A stretch of 56,831 bases of DNA from an uncultured Clostridia bacterium (lineage in GTDB: Bacteria > Bacillota > Clostridia > Oscillospirales > CAG-272). How positions within the stretch are numbered: position 1 is the first letter of the stretch; every line of letters starts with the position of its first letter. The stretch spans positions 1-56,831 of the forward strand of contig CALYAD010000027.1 in the NCBI GenBank assembly GCA_944393415.1. The letters are read 5' to 3'. This document shows, in pieces, positions 1-9,474 of this stretch. The notes below the pieces were generated by a model. The model saw only the letters and a program-made list of their open reading frames with translations, did no database searches and was not told the DNA's origin. A program made the position numbers and the translations under genes.

Positions 1-168
1 GAAAATGACGCAGGGTATGCCTTTGAATCTATAGATTATTATGAAAAAGGTATATACGTCATTGAGGGCAGGCTTTGTGCCGCAGCTATACTTTCACCTT
101 TCTTATCAGCTCCCGACAAAGACTATCCTGTCAGAGGCTTTCCTATCACCTTGCTCATAACTCTTTAA
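1..168 (+). CDS. C-terminal fragment of an unidentified protein
   Basis: The window opens inside a reading frame that is open from base 1 to a TAA at 166-168, giving 55 residues with no start in view. The visible part is mixed hydrophobic and charged, with an aromatic stretch (SIDYYEKGIYVIEG) and the ending TLLITL. I recognise no domain. Support is the open frame and its direction, shared with the next genes. It could also be a remnant. Confidence 0.45.
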   Translation, partial: ENDAGYAFESIDYYEKGIYVIEGRLCAAAILSPFLSAPDKDYPVRGFPITLLITL

Positions 169-227
169 TGCAATAAATGTATCGCAAAACAGTATTCTGG
201 TCTTGCTCTGAAATTTTTATAAAGCTT

Positions 228-270
228 CTTGCCTTAAACAGAAAATAAGCACCGGTTATTCTCAGGCAAG
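228..270. other. Imperfect hairpin between the first two genes
   Basis: CTTGCCT (228-234) can pair with AGGCAAG (264-270), and an inner AATAA can pair with TTATT. The tail on the + strand is A-rich rather than T-rich, so this is a poor intrinsic terminator. Its role is unclear. Confidence 0.3.
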
Positions 271-343
271 ATAATAAAAAAATCCGTTTGCAGTCTACCT
301 GCAGACTACATGCTGCGCTGATATTGAAAGGAATGGTTAATAG

Positions 344-1285
344 ATGAAAACACGCGCGTTCATATCATTACTGATGCTTCTTATGATCATATTTACCGTA
401 ACCGGCTGCAAGCCTTCCGACGATATTGGAAAAGTTGGCGATCCCGATGATATTGACAAAGAAATAAGCTACAAGCAATACGATTGCGTTCTTGTTGATC
501 AATGTATGTGCCAACCACCTATTAAACTCAATATAAACACAGATCTTTATTGCACGTTGCCTGATATATCAAAGATCGAAGGGATGCCGCATACTATTAC
601 TCTCCATGACATAACCCTGACAGGAAAGCTATACAATACCAGGTATGTATATACTAATCTTACTCCTTTATTTGTGTATGAATGCGATGATAATTCGAGG
701 TTTGAAATTGAGCTTACTACGGGAAGCATTTATTCAATCGATATGAGTCCATCAAAACAATTCAAACTAAGCGAGCTCGAGTCTGAGGAAACCGATATAG
801 GCGAGGAAGCAGCGAAAGAAATAGCGGACAGATACGCGTCCGAAGTCATCAACATACCGGATTACGTTGTGAATATATCTTCTCGCAGCACTCACGTCAC
901 CCTTGACGAAATGACCGCTGATGTTAAGTTATATAAAATCCAATACGCGAAGTATTACTCCGGCATTATTACAACAGACAGCGTAACGATAACAATTACT
1001 TCAAAGGGAAACTTTTACTCTTATTCCGCCGTTTCACCCGGAGCCTTTGAAAGCTCAACTCCTGATTATTTTGACCTTGAAAAACTGCATCAGGCAGTAG
1101 ATAAAGAAATGGAGAATATTTTTTCCGGCGCTGGGCTCCAGGATTTCAGATATGAAACAGAAGATGTAAAAGTACTGACACTTAAAGATCATATATGGCT
1201 TGATACAGACGTGTACTACTATTACACCAATTCTGAAGGCAAGACATCAGAGCATATTGTATCATTTTTTGTAGTGGTTAAATAA
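344..1285 (+). CDS. Predicted lipoprotein of unknown function
   Basis: A 313-residue protein beginning with a positively charged end, a hydrophobic stretch and a lipobox-like VTGC near residue 22, so it is probably lipid-anchored outside the membrane. The rest is acidic and soluble with alternating beta-type segments. It has few cysteines after the anchor (a short CVLVDQCMC cluster near residues 48-56). No family is recognised. The start follows GAAAGGAATGGT, a ribosome site that recurs before several other genes in the window (5382, 52644). It stands alone between the fragment at the left edge and the trp operon leader. Confidence 0.75.
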   Translation: MKTRAFISLLMLLMIIFTVTGCKPSDDIGKVGDPDDIDKEISYKQYDCVLVDQCMCQPPIKLNINTDLYCTLPDISKIEGMPHTITLHDITLTGKLYNTRYVYTNLTPLFVYECDDNSRFEIELTTGSIYSIDMSPSKQFKLSELESEETDIGEEAAKEIADRYASEVINIPDYVVNISSRSTHVTLDEMTADVKLYKIQYAKYYSGIITTDSVTITITSKGNFYSYSAVSPGAFESSTPDYFDLEKLHQAVDKEMENIFSGAGLQDFRYETEDVKVLTLKDHIWLDTDVYYYYTNSEGKTSEHIVSFFVVVK

Positions 1286-1608
1286 TTAATTTGTTAATGA
1301 AGGACTTGATATGCCAAGGGAATGCAACCCGAAAAAGTGAGGCTGTAATGTGAAACATATACCGGAGAGATTAACTGCCGAAAAAATATGTGGCAAATCT
1401 GCCTGATGAAATCCATGAGCAAACAACCAGCGGAAGCAAAGTATAACCTTTATCGCAGTATCATTTAGCTTTCGGAACCGGCTTCAGGGTTGATTCAAAT
1501 CTTACTAAAACTTTTCTGCTCGAATTGTCAAGTCGATTGCAACGATTTTTTGATGAAGATGGCAATACATATAGCTTTCAAAAAATTACAATAATTTTTC
1601 TAAACCTA
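1286..1608. other. Gene-free stretch before the trp leader
   Basis: About 320 bases with stops in all forward frames and no recognisable gene, RNA or terminator. Short peptide-like stretches occur (for example from 1371) but none has a ribosome site or a family resemblance; they may be decayed coding sequence. Confidence 0.4.
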
Positions 1609-1637
1609 TTGACAAAACGGACTTTTGGTGATATAAT
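1609..1637 (+). promoter_or_regulatory. Sigma-A type promoter of the trp operon
   Basis: TTGACA at 1609-1614 and TATAAT at 1632-1637 are separated by 17 bases, matching the housekeeping consensus exactly. Transcription would start just before the T-box leader. Confidence 0.85.
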
Positions 1638-1654
1638 ATTATAAACCGTTGAAG

Positions 1655-1940
1655 CGGAGATAACGTCAATTAAGACTGCACAGAGAGCCCGCGGCGCTGA
1701 GAGTCGGGACAGAAACTGGTTGGTAAATGGACCGCTGAGGGCGCAGTCAAAGGCGTGATCTGACGCCGAGTATTCTGCGACGTTGTAGGCAGACGTCATT
1801 TGCCGGGGATATGCTTGTATCCCGCTAAGCGCGCATCCTTTATATAAATATGGATGTGAATCAAGGTGGCACCGCGGATAGTGTTGAAATTATTCGTCCT
1901 TGACAGAGGGTAAGCTCTGTCAGGGACGTTTTTGTTTTTT
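1655..1940 (+). promoter_or_regulatory. T-box riboswitch with leader terminator upstream of trpE
   Basis: The signature T-box sequence AGGTGGCACCGCGG is at 1864-1877. It is followed by a strong terminator hairpin, GTCCTTGACAGAG (1896-1908) against CTCTGTCAGGGAC (1915-1927), and a T-rich tail to 1940. Upstream, GACTGC (1674-1679) can pair with GCAGTC (1743-1748) as part of Stem I, and the AGAGAG motif follows at 1682-1687. T-boxes let uncharged tRNA stabilise an antiterminator; the downstream trp genes predict tRNA-Trp. I could not place the UGG specifier with confidence; TGG at 1728-1730 and 1720-1722 are candidates but their structural context is uncertain. Confidence 0.9.
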
Positions 1941-2052
1941 TATGAGCTTCTTTGGCAGAAATCAAAGCGCACGTGGGAAAAATTTTAAACAAGCAGTTTT
2001 TAACCACGAAATAATTTCATTCCAGCTGATAATAACCATAGGAGGCAGTTCC

Positions 2053-3516
2053 ATGAAAATAAAACCGGATTTAAGCGAGGTCAGAAAAATAGCCGAGACG
2101 GGAAAATATAAAACTTTGCCTGTTAGCTGCGAAATCCTGTCCGACATTTTAACGCCGATAGAAGCGTTGAAAATACTGAAGAACGTATCAACTCATTGCT
2201 ATATGCTGGAGTCGGTCGCGGAAAAAGAGAAGTGGGGACGCTATACCTTTCTTGGCTTTGATCCAAGGCTGGAGATCACCTGTATAAAAGGCGAAATGAA
2301 GGCGGGCGGCATTGAATTCAAAACCGAACATCCCTCCGGCTTTCTCCGACAGATACTCTCCGGCTACAAAAGCCCTCGTTTCGATTATCTCCCGTCATTT
2401 ACGGGAGGTCTGGTGGGATACTTTTCTTACGACTATCTCGCATACAGCGAGCCTTCAGTTCGAGGCGACGCTGCGGATACCGAGGCGTTCAGAGACGTTG
2501 ATCTGATGCTGTTCGACAAAGTGATCGCTTTTGATAATTTCCGTCAGAAGATCGTACTTACCGTTAATATGTCGCTTGAGGAACCCGAAACGAGTTATAA
2601 TAAGGCGGTCATGGAACTCAGACAGCTTGTCGGGCTTCTGAAAACGGGTAAGAAGAAGGAGGAGCCGGCAGGACGCCTGACGGGAGAGGTCACGCCGTTG
2701 TTTGACAAAGAGAGTTACTGTGAAATGGTGGAAAAGGCAAAGCGCCACATTCGCGAAGGGGATATTTTCCAGATAGTGTTATCAAACCGGCTCAGCGCCC
2801 CATTTGAGGGAAGCCTTCTCAATACCTACCGTATTCTGCGGACTATCAACCCCTCTCCGTATATGTTCTATTTTTCGGGGACTGACGTTGAAGTCGCGGG
2901 AGCGTCTCCCGAAACTCTTGTGAAGCTTGAAAACGGTGTTCTTCATACATTTCCGCTTGCGGGCACCAGACCGCGGGGCAAGACCGAAGAGGAGGATAAG
3001 GCGCTTGAGGTAGAGCTGCTTAATGATGAAAAAGAGCTTGCGGAGCACAATATGCTGGTCGATCTCGGGAGAAACGACCTGGGCAAAATCAGTAAATTCG
3101 GAACCGTAAGGGTCGAAAAGCTTCATTCTATAGAGCGGTATTCCCATGTTATGCATATAGGCTCCACGGTTCGCGCGGAGATACGGGATGACTGCGACGC
3201 GCTGGACGCCATTGAAGCGGTGCTTCCCGCGGGAACACTGTCCGGCGCGCCTAAGATCAGGGCCTGTCAACTGATCGGAGAACTGGAAAATAACAAGCGA
3301 GGTATTTACGGAGGCGCGATCGGATACATAGATTTTACGGGTAATATGGATACCTGTATCGCCATCCGCATCGCCTATAAGAAAAACGGAAAGGTATTTG
3401 TAAGAAGCGGTGCCGGTATCGTTGCCGATTCGGTACCGCAAAATGAATTTGAGGAGTGCTTAAACAAAGCGAAGGCGGTTATAAGCGCCTTGAGACAGGC
3501 GGAGGAGATTGACTGA
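2053..3516 (+). CDS. trpE: Anthranilate synthase component I
   Basis: Converts chorismate plus ammonia or glutamine nitrogen to anthranilate, the first step of tryptophan synthesis, with TrpG as glutaminase partner. The 487-residue protein shows the N-terminal regulatory LES motif (CYMLESV) typical of the tryptophan feedback site, then the chorismate-binding core with [16 protein letters not shown] and LGRNDLGK, ending in the GAGIVADS motif. Start at 2053 follows GGAGG with normal spacing; an in-frame start at 1900 would lie inside the leader terminator and is rejected. First gene of the trp operon behind the T-box. An HRE separates it from trpG. Confidence 0.96.
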   Translation: MKIKPDLSEVRKIAETGKYKTLPVSCEILSDILTPIEALKILKNVSTHCYMLESVAEKEKWGRYTFLGFDPRLEITCIKGEMKAGGIEFKTEHPSGFLRQILSGYKSPRFDYLPSFTGGLVGYFSYDYLAYSEPSVRGDAADTEAFRDVDLMLFDKVIAFDNFRQKIVLTVNMSLEEPETSYNKAVMELRQLVGLLKTGKKKEEPAGRLTGEVTPLFDKESYCEMVEKAKRHIREGDIFQIVLSNRLSAPFEGSLLNTYRILRTINPSPYMFYFSGTDVEVAGASPETLVKLENGVLHTFPLAGTRPRGKTEEEDKALEVELLNDEKELAEHNMLVDLGRNDLGKISKFGTVRVEKLHSIERYSHVMHIGSTVRAEIRDDCDALDAIEAVLPAGTLSGAPKIRACQLIGELENNKRGIYGGAIGYIDFTGNMDTCIAIRIAYKKNGKVFVRSGAGIVADSVPQNEFEECLNKAKAVISALRQAEEID

Positions 3517-3538
3517 ATTTCTTCTGGGGGAAGAAGAC

Positions 3539-3648
3539 GTTTTCACGCGTAAATTTTCTAAAAAGCCGAATGCTTTTTGTTTTGCCGAGCAAAACACGAA
3601 AATTTTTCATGTTTATTTTAGCCGCCTGCGGCGGCATGAGGTATTATT
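3539..3648 (+). repeat. HRE copy 1 (between trpE and trpG)
   Basis: This copy lacks the left arm but has the right arm TTTCACGC (3541-3548 region), AAATTTTC pairing with GAAAATTT, two small inner hairpins (AAAAAGC/GCTTTTT and TTTTGC/GCAAAA), then the terminal hairpin GCCGCC (3621-3626) / GGCGGC (3630-3635). It is followed at once by ATGAGG, whose GAGG is the ribosome site of trpG (start 3649). See the findings for the family as a whole. Confidence 0.85.
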
Positions 3649-4224
3649 ATGATATTACTGATCGATAATTATGACAGCTTTTCATACAACCTGTTTCAGC
3701 TTATCGGCGAGATAGAGCCGGATATAAAGGTCATCCGAAATGATGAAATGACATCAGAGGAGATAAAAGGGCTGTACCCTGAACGCATTATTATTTCTCC
3801 GGGACCGGGCAGGCCGGAGGACGCGGGAGTTATAATCGAGGTAGTTAAAAAGCTTGGGAAGGATATTCCGATACTTGGTGTTTGTCTCGGGCATCAGGCG
3901 ATATGCGCGGCGTTCGGAGCAACCGTTACCTACGCAAAGCGACTGATGCACGGAAAGCAGTCAGATGTCAAGCTGGCGGCGGATTGTCCTTTATTTAAGA
4001 ACTGTCCCGGGCTTGTTCGGGTCGCGAGATATCATTCTCTTGCGGCGGATGCGACAACCATTCCCGAATGTCTGAAGGTCGAGGCGCTTACCACGGACGG
4101 TGAGGTGATGGCGGTGCGGCATACAGACTATCCGATTTACGGCGTACAGTTCCATCCCGAGTCGATAATGACTCCCGATGGAAAAACAATGCTTAGAAAC
4201 TTTATAAAGGAGATAGAGCCATGA
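3649..4224 (+). CDS. trpG: Anthranilate synthase glutaminase component II
   Basis: Class I glutamine amidotransferase that feeds ammonia to TrpE. The 191-residue protein carries the nucleophile motif GVCLGHQAI (Cys about residue 84), the [11 protein letters not shown] oxyanion-side motif and the catalytic HPES near residue 169. It is a stand-alone subunit of the usual length, not fused to TrpD. Its start lies seven to eight bases after the GAGG of the HRE hairpin. The end overlaps trpD by four bases (ATGA), pointing to translational coupling. Confidence 0.95.
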   Translation: MILLIDNYDSFSYNLFQLIGEIEPDIKVIRNDEMTSEEIKGLYPERIIISPGPGRPEDAGVIIEVVKKLGKDIPILGVCLGHQAICAAFGATVTYAKRLMHGKQSDVKLAADCPLFKNCPGLVRVARYHSLAADATTIPECLKVEALTTDGEVMAVRHTDYPIYGVQFHPESIMTPDGKTMLRNFIKEIEP

Positions 4225-5252
4225 TAAAAGAAGCAATAGTAAAGATAGTTAACAAGGAAGACCTCACATATGACGAGGCGTATACAGTGATGAACGAGAT
4301 AATGAGCGGAGAGACAACGCCAACGCAGAACGCCGCTTTCCTTGCCGCGCTCTCCACCAAAAGCGCACGAGCGGAGACCACCGACGAGATCGCGGGCTGC
4401 GCCGCCGCCATGAGAGCGCACGCGACAAAGGTTGAAGCCGGTATGGAGCTCTTTGAGATAGTGGGAACAGGCGGAGACAACGCGCACAGCTTCAATATTT
4501 CCACAACCTCCGCTCTTGTTGCTGCGGCCGGCGGGGTCAAGGTCGCCAAGCACGGAAACCGAGCCGCGTCCTCTCGTTGCGGAACGGCGGACTGTCTCGA
4601 GGCCCTCGGCGTAAATATTCAGCAGAGTCCTGAAAAGTGTGTCGAGCTTTTGAAGAAGCTCGGTATGTGCTTCTTTTTTGCGCAGAAATACCATAATTCG
4701 ATGAAGTACGTAGGGGCTATCCGTAAAGAGCTTGGCTTCCGTACAGTTTTTAATATTCTCGGCCCTCTGACCAATCCCGGAACGCCCTCCATGCAGCTTC
4801 TGGGCGTATATGACGATTATCTTGTGGAGCCGCTGGCGCAGGTATTGATCAATCTCGGGGTCAAACGCGGTATGGTGGTTTACGGACAGGATAAGCTTGA
4901 CGAGATATCCATGAGCGCGCCGACGACGATATGTGAGATAAGGGACGGTTGGTTCAGGTCTTATGTTATCACCCCGGAGGAGTTTGGCTTCAAGCGCTGT
5001 ACAAAGGATGAGCTGAGAGGCGGTACACCGGAGGAAAACGCCGGGATAACGCTTTCCATATTGAAAGGCGAAAAAGGACACAAGCGCAACGCGGTGCTGA
5101 TGAACGCGGGCGCGGCGCTATATATAGGCGGCAAGGCGCGTGATATGAAAGAGGGGATAGCTTTGGCGGCGGAAATGCTTGATAGCGGTAAGGCGCTTGA
5201 GACTCTGAACAAGCTTATTGAGATCAGTAACCGTCCGGAGGCAGAGGTTTGA
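4221..5252 (+). CDS. trpD: Anthranilate phosphoribosyltransferase
   Basis: Transfers phosphoribose from PRPP to anthranilate. The 343-residue protein shows the glycine-rich PRPP loop [11 protein letters not shown], the KHGNRAASS motif and GPLTNP, in family order. It overlaps trpG by four bases. Length is normal for the family. The 130-base gap after it has no full HRE, only a palindrome that may be a collapsed one (5268-5281). Confidence 0.95.
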   Translation: MIKEAIVKIVNKEDLTYDEAYTVMNEIMSGETTPTQNAAFLAALSTKSARAETTDEIAGCAAAMRAHATKVEAGMELFEIVGTGGDNAHSFNISTTSALVAAAGGVKVAKHGNRAASSRCGTADCLEALGVNIQQSPEKCVELLKKLGMCFFFAQKYHNSMKYVGAIRKELGFRTVFNILGPLTNPGTPSMQLLGVYDDYLVEPLAQVLINLGVKRGMVVYGQDKLDEISMSAPTTICEIRDGWFRSYVITPEEFGFKRCTKDELRGGTPEENAGITLSILKGEKGHKRNAVLMNAGAALYIGGKARDMKEGIALAAEMLDSGKALETLNKLIEISNRPEAEV

Positions 5253-5267
5253 AAATATATTTTGAAA

Positions 5268-5281
5268 GCGTGACTTCACGC
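5268..5281. repeat. Possible collapsed HRE arms between trpD and trpC
   Basis: GCGTGA (5268-5273) and TCACGC (5276-5281) are the same arms that flank HRE copies, here separated by only two bases. This could be an HRE whose interior has been deleted, or a chance palindrome. Confidence 0.35.
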
Positions 5282-5381
5282 CTGTCTTATTGTGACTGCG
5301 GCGTCAAAAGCAAGGTGCCGATTTGCAAATGGAAGACCGCGCAAAACTCTGATTTAGCTTAAGAAAGGAATGGTTATTAAC

Positions 5382-6164
5382 ATGACGATTCTTGACAGGC
5401 TTGCCGAATATGCCAGAGAACGTACCGAGCAAGCGAAAAAGAAAATGCCTCTCGAAGAGATCAGGCAAAGAGCGTTATCACTTCCGAAAGGAAGCTTTGC
5501 TTTTGAAAAGGCTCTTAAAACAACGGATATCGCGTTTATTTGCGAATGCAAAAAGGCGTCGCCCTCAAAGGGAATAATAGCTCCGGACTTTCCGTATCTG
5601 CAAATCGCAAAGGAATACGAGGAGGCGGGCGCCGAATGTATATCAGTGCTTACCGAGCCAAAGTGGTTTCTTGGCAGCGACGTATATCTTCGTGAGATTG
5701 CGGAAGCGGTATCCGTTCCATGTCTGCGCAAGGATTTTACGGTCGATCAATATATGATTTTCGAAGCGAAGCTGCTCGGCGCGTCGGCGGTTCTGCTCAT
5801 CTGCGCGATTCTGACGGAGGAGAGTATTAAGGAGTACATTGATATTTGCGATGAGCTGGGACTTTCCGCTTTGGTGGAGACTCATAACGAAAGCGAGGTG
5901 CAAACGGCTTTAAGAGCCGGAGCGCGAGTGATCGGAGTCAATAACCGGGATCTCAGGGATTTTACGGTCAATACCGAAAACAGCGCCGAACTTCGCAAAA
6001 TTATACCGTCGGATGTGCTGTTCATCTCCGAAAGCGGGCTGCGCGATGCCGGGGACGTTGAAAAGCTTCGCGCTGCCGGAGCCGACGCGGTACTTATAGG
6101 GGAAACGCTGATGCGGGCCGCCGATAAAAAAGCAAAGCTTGAGGAATTGAGGGGAAAAGCGTGA
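5382..6164 (+). CDS. trpC: Indole-3-glycerol phosphate synthase
   Basis: Closes the indole ring from carboxyphenylamino-deoxyribulose phosphate. About 260 residues with the family motifs FICECKKASPSKG, KDFTVD, NNRDL and SESGL in a TIM barrel. The start at 5382 follows AAAGGA by twelve bases; the ATG at 5370 abuts that site and is less likely. The stop codon (6162-6164) lies inside the GCGTGAAA left arm of HRE copy 2a, so the last codon and stop are contributed by the repeat. Confidence 0.95.
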   Translation: MTILDRLAEYARERTEQAKKKMPLEEIRQRALSLPKGSFAFEKALKTTDIAFICECKKASPSKGIIAPDFPYLQIAKEYEEAGAECISVLTEPKWFLGSDVYLREIAEAVSVPCLRKDFTVDQYMIFEAKLLGASAVLLICAILTEESIKEYIDICDELGLSALVETHNESEVQTALRAGARVIGVNNRDLRDFTVNTENSAELRKIIPSDVLFISESGLRDAGDVEKLRAAGADAVLIGETLMRAADKKAKLEELRGKA

Positions 6165-6428
6165 AAATAATGTAATATCAAAACAGAATTCAGGCTATTT
6201 CACGCATAAATTTTCCGACGAAAATTTTTCATGTATAGAAAAAGCCGGAGGTGTAGAAGCGTGAAAATAATGTAATATCAAAACAGAATTCAGGTGATTT
6301 CACGCATAAATTTTCTAAAAAGCCGAACGCTTTTTGTTTTGCGGAGCTAAACACGAAAATATATTATAACTATTAAAAACCGATCAGAACGGTTTTTTAG
6401 CTGCCCGAAGGCAGCATGGGGTATCATT
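6159..6428 (+). repeat. HRE copies 2a and 2b in tandem (between trpC and trpF)
   Basis: Copy 2a begins with GCGTGAAA at 6159 and its right arm TTTCACGC is at 6199-6206; the second left arm is at 6259, exactly 100 bases on, with its right arm at 6298-6305. The sequence inside the arms is almost identical in both. Copy 2b continues with two inner hairpins, then an AAAAACCG/CGGTTTTT hairpin, then the terminal hairpin GCTGCC (6400-6405) / GGCAGC (6410-6415), and ATGGGG as ribosome site for trpF (6429). Copy 2a lacks the terminal hairpin. Confidence 0.88.
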
Positions 6429-7037
6429 ATGACGAAGATCAAGCTGTGCGGACTTTTTCGCCCATGCGATATTGAGACTGCCAATCGGCTGATGCCGGAA
6501 TTTATCGGCTTCGTTTTTGCGCCGAGAAGCCGAAGGTATGTGTCGCCGGAAACTGCGGCGGGGCTTAAAGAAAAGCTTGACGGTTCTATTAACGCCGTCG
6601 GAGTATTTGTCGACGAACGCGCTGAAAATATATCAGATCTTCTTGAGAACGGTACGATAGATATGGCGCAGCTTCACGGCGGGGAGGATGAGGAATATAT
6701 AGACCGGTTGAGGAAGCTTACCGATAAGCCGATAATAAAAGCGTTTGCTGTTAGAACAGACATTGATATTGAAAAAGCCAATAAGTGCGGTGCCGATTAT
6801 GTACTGCTTGATTCCGGTGCGGGCACCGGGACAGTGTTCGACTGGAGACTGCTTGAAAATATCGAACGGCCGTTTTTTCTCGCCGGCGGTCTTGATCCGG
6901 ATAATGTGTGTGAAGCGATTAAAGCGTTAAATCCTTATGCGGTCGATGTCAGCTCGGGGATCGAGACAGACTGTTTAAAGGATAAAAATAAAATGGCGGC
7001 GTTTGTTGCCGCGGTAAGAAAGGAAGAAAGCATATGA
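6429..7037 (+). CDS. trpF: Phosphoribosylanthranilate isomerase
   Basis: Isomerises phosphoribosylanthranilate before the TrpC step. The 202-residue TIM-barrel protein begins TKIKLCG with the catalytic cysteine near residue 7, contains the AQLHGGED motif, and has VLLDSG with the catalytic aspartate near residue 127, then [12 protein letters not shown] and VDVSSGIE. It starts directly after the HRE ribosome site and overlaps trpB by four bases (ATGA). Confidence 0.95.
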   Translation: MTKIKLCGLFRPCDIETANRLMPEFIGFVFAPRSRRYVSPETAAGLKEKLDGSINAVGVFVDERAENISDLLENGTIDMAQLHGGEDEEYIDRLRKLTDKPIIKAFAVRTDIDIEKANKCGADYVLLDSGAGTGTVFDWRLLENIERPFFLAGGLDPDNVCEAIKALNPYAVDVSSGIETDCLKDKNKMAAFVAAVRKEESI

Positions 7038-8224
7038 CAAATCCGAACGGACGCTTCGGGATTCACGGAGGACAGTACATCCCCGAGACCTTGATGAACG
7101 CGGTCATCGAGCTGGAAGAAGCGTATAATCACTATAAAAACGATCCTGAGTTTAACAGGGAGCTTACCGAGCTTTTCAACGAGTACGCGGGCAGACCGTC
7201 AAGGCTTTATTATGCGGAAAAAATGTCAGGAGAGCTTGGCGGCGCGAAAATATATCTAAAGCGCGAGGACCTGAACCACACGGGTGCGCACAAGATAAAT
7301 AACGTGCTCGGTCAGGCGCTTCTGGCAAAGAAGATGGGGAAAACCAGGCTTATCGCCGAAACCGGCGCGGGTCAGCACGGCGTCGCTGCCGCGACCGCCG
7401 CGGCGCTTATGGACATGGAGTGCGTGGTTTTTATGGGAGAGGAAGACACTGTCCGCCAGGCGCTCAACGTTTACCGTATGCGCCTGCTCGGAGCCGAGGT
7501 CGTCTCAGTGAAGACCGGAACGGCGACCCTGAAGGACGCCGTGTCAGAGGCCATGCGAGAGTGGACGTCCCGGATCAGCGATACCCATTACTGTCTCGGA
7601 TCGGTAATGGGTCCTCATCCATTTCCGACAATTGTGCGTGATTTCCAATCGGTGATCTCCAAAGAAATAAGGGAGCAAATAATTGAAAAGGAGGGCAGGC
7701 TTCCCGACGCGGTGATCGCCTGTGTTGGCGGAGGCTCAAACGCCATCGGAAGCTTCTATCATTTTATCGGGGACAAAAACGTCAGGCTTATCGGATGCGA
7801 AGCCGCGGGCAGAGGGATAGATACATTTGAAACAGCCGCCACCATAGCGACTGGAAGGCTTGGTATTTTCCACGGAATGAAATCTTATTTCTGTCAGGAT
7901 GAGTACGGTCAGATAGCCCCTGTCTATTCCATCTCTGCGGGACTTGACTATCCCGGCGTAGGCCCGGAGCATGCCTATCTGCACGACATCGGCAGAGCAG
8001 AATATGTTCCTGTAACGGACGAAGAGGCCGTCAACGCTTTTGAATATCTGGCGAGGACCGAGGGCATCATTCCCGCCATTGAATCGGCGCACGCTGTCGC
8101 GCACGCCATCAGGCTCGCGCCCCAGATGAAAAGGGAGCAGATAATTGTTATTACTATTTCCGGCAGAGGAGACAAGGACTGCGCGGCTATAGCGCGTTAC
8201 AGGGGGGAGGATATCCATGAGTAA
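7034..8224 (+). CDS. trpB: Tryptophan synthase beta chain
   Basis: PLP enzyme joining indole and serine. The 396-residue protein has the PLP lysine in TGAHKINN, the ammonium/indole-tunnel residues in AETGAGQHG, and the phosphate-binding GGGSNAIG. The length and motifs fit the common TrpB1 type, which pairs with TrpA. Overlaps trpF by four bases and trpA by eight. Confidence 0.97.
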   Translation: MTNPNGRFGIHGGQYIPETLMNAVIELEEAYNHYKNDPEFNRELTELFNEYAGRPSRLYYAEKMSGELGGAKIYLKREDLNHTGAHKINNVLGQALLAKKMGKTRLIAETGAGQHGVAAATAAALMDMECVVFMGEEDTVRQALNVYRMRLLGAEVVSVKTGTATLKDAVSEAMREWTSRISDTHYCLGSVMGPHPFPTIVRDFQSVISKEIREQIIEKEGRLPDAVIACVGGGSNAIGSFYHFIGDKNVRLIGCEAAGRGIDTFETAATIATGRLGIFHGMKSYFCQDEYGQIAPVYSISAGLDYPGVGPEHAYLHDIGRAEYVPVTDEEAVNAFEYLARTEGIIPAIESAHAVAHAIRLAPQMKREQIIVITISGRGDKDCAAIARYRGEDIHE

Positions 8225-8987
8225 TATAGCAAAGGCGTTTGAAAAAGGAAAAGCGTTTATCGCGTTTATAACCTGCGGTGACCCGGATCCGGAAACCACG
8301 GCCTCCGCTGTCCGTGCCGCGGCGGATAACGGAGCAGACCTTATAGAGCTTGGTATCCCGTTCTCCGATCCTACGGCGGAAGGACCGGTTATCCAGGGAG
8401 CGAACCTTCGCGCGCTAAGCGGCGGCGTAACCACCGATAAGATATTCGCGTTTGTCAGAGAGCTCCGCAGCACCGTGAACGTGCCTATGGTTTTTATGAC
8501 ATACGCAAACGTAGTATTTTCCTATGGCGCAGAGCGTTTTATATCCGCATGTCGTGATATAGAGATCGACGGTCTTATCCTGCCGGACCTGCCATTCGAG
8601 GAAAAGGATGAGTTTTTACCGATATGCCGTCGATATGGCGTTGACTTAATATCTCTTATCGCGCCGACCTCGGAAAACCGTATTGCCATGATCGCAAAGG
8701 AAGCGGAGGGCTTTCTGTATATCGTTTCAAGCCTCGGCGTTACGGGAATGAGAAGCGAGATAAAGACCGATCTTGCGTCTATCGTTAAAGTAGTAAGGCA
8801 GAACACGAATATACCCTGTGCGATAGGTTTCGGTATTTCGACTCCTGAACAGGCGAAGAAATTCGCAAATGTCTCCGACGGTGTTATAGTAGGCTCCGCG
8901 ATCATCAAACTTCTTGAAAAATACGGCAGGCAGGCGCCGGAGTACGTCGGCGAATATGTGAAAGCAATGAAGGAAGCGTTGAAATAA
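8217..8987 (+). CDS. trpA: Tryptophan synthase alpha chain
   Basis: Cleaves indole-3-glycerol phosphate and passes indole to TrpB. The 256-residue TIM-barrel protein shows [19 protein letters not shown], carrying both catalytic acids (Glu and Asp), plus VSSLGVTG and the phosphate-binding GFGIST. Last gene of the trp operon; it is followed by an imperfect hairpin around 9018-9034 without a clear T-run, so I saw no strong terminator before the thi promoter. Confidence 0.96.
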   Translation: MSNIAKAFEKGKAFIAFITCGDPDPETTASAVRAAADNGADLIELGIPFSDPTAEGPVIQGANLRALSGGVTTDKIFAFVRELRSTVNVPMVFMTYANVVFSYGAERFISACRDIEIDGLILPDLPFEEKDEFLPICRRYGVDLISLIAPTSENRIAMIAKEAEGFLYIVSSLGVTGMRSEIKTDLASIVKVVRQNTNIPCAIGFGISTPEQAKKFANVSDGVIVGSAIIKLLEKYGRQAPEYVGEYVKAMKEALK

Positions 8988-9068
8988 TAATGTAAATGAT
9001 CCGTGGTATGCAAAAAACGGTGATAATCATCGGATTTCGGCAAATCCGGCTGAATTTACAAAAAGGTC

Positions 9069-9097
9069 TTGAAAAATAAATAAAAAGGGTGTATAAT
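9069..9097 (+). promoter_or_regulatory. Promoter of the thiamin operon
   Basis: TTGAAA at 9069-9074 and TATAAT at 9092-9097 with 17 bases between them, about 15-20 bases upstream of the TPP riboswitch. Confidence 0.8.
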
Positions 9098-9112
9098 ATA
9101 ATTGGCTAATTT

Positions 9113-9203
9113 AATAGCGGGGAGCTTGTATGACAGGCTGAGAGGAAGGTATGACCTTCGACCCATTAACCTGATTTGGATAATGCCAACGTAGGGAGAG
9201 CTT
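9113..9203 (+). promoter_or_regulatory. TPP riboswitch (thi box)
   Basis: Contains the near-invariant parts of the class: GGGGAGC near 9119, GGCTGAGAGG at 9137-9146, GACCC, ACCTGATTTGGATAATGCC and the closing CGTAGGGA. It precedes seven thiamin genes. Binding of thiamin pyrophosphate should favour the terminator at 9221-9257. Confidence 0.97.
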
Positions 9204-9220
9204 TCACGCAAGTGTATTTT

Positions 9221-9257
9221 ACGGGAAGATACCAAACAGGTAGCTTCCCGTTTTTTT
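9221..9257 (+). terminator. Riboswitch-controlled terminator
   Basis: ACGGGAAGATACC (9221-9233) pairs with GGTAGCTTCCCGT (9239-9251), with one mismatch, followed by a T-run. It lies between the TPP aptamer and thiS, the usual position of an expression platform. Confidence 0.9.
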
Positions 9258-9279
9258 ATTTTATACGGAGATGAACTAT

Positions 9280-9474
9280 ATGGTTATGGTTAACGGAGAA
9301 AGTCTTGATGTGGCAGGCAAGACAGTCGCGGAATATTTAAAGACGGCGAATTATGATCCGAGACGTGTCGCGGTAGAACGAAACGGAAAAATAGTTCCGA
9401 AAGCGAAGTACTCCGAAACGGTTATTGAGGACGGAGATAATATTGAAGTGGTCATATTCGTAGGGGGTGGTTGA
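9280..9474 (+). CDS. thiS: Sulfur carrier protein ThiS
   Basis: Small ubiquitin-fold protein of 64 residues ending in the diagnostic Gly-Gly, which is adenylated by ThiF and carries sulfur as thiocarboxylate for ThiG. MVMVNGE and [10 protein letters not shown] match the family. Start 9280 is nine bases after GGAG; the ATG at 9271 touches that site. Its end overlaps thiF. First gene of the thi operon. Confidence 0.93.
   Translation: MVMVNGESLDVAGKTVAEYLKTANYDPRRVAVERNGKIVPKAKYSETVIEDGDNIEVVIFVGGG

Noticed and set aside
1371..1465. Peptide-like frame before the trp promoter
   Set aside because: Short, without ribosome site or family resemblance; reported only as gene-free sequence.
1900..2052. 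N-terminal extension of TrpE
   Set aside because: It would start inside the T-box terminator hairpin; a clear GGAGG stands before ATG 2053.
2782..3441. Long reverse open frame (219 codons) opposite trpE
   Set aside because: It is the shadow of a confident gene, with no family resemblance and no ribosome site. The same applies to other long reverse frames opposite trpD, trpB, thiC, purA and potB.
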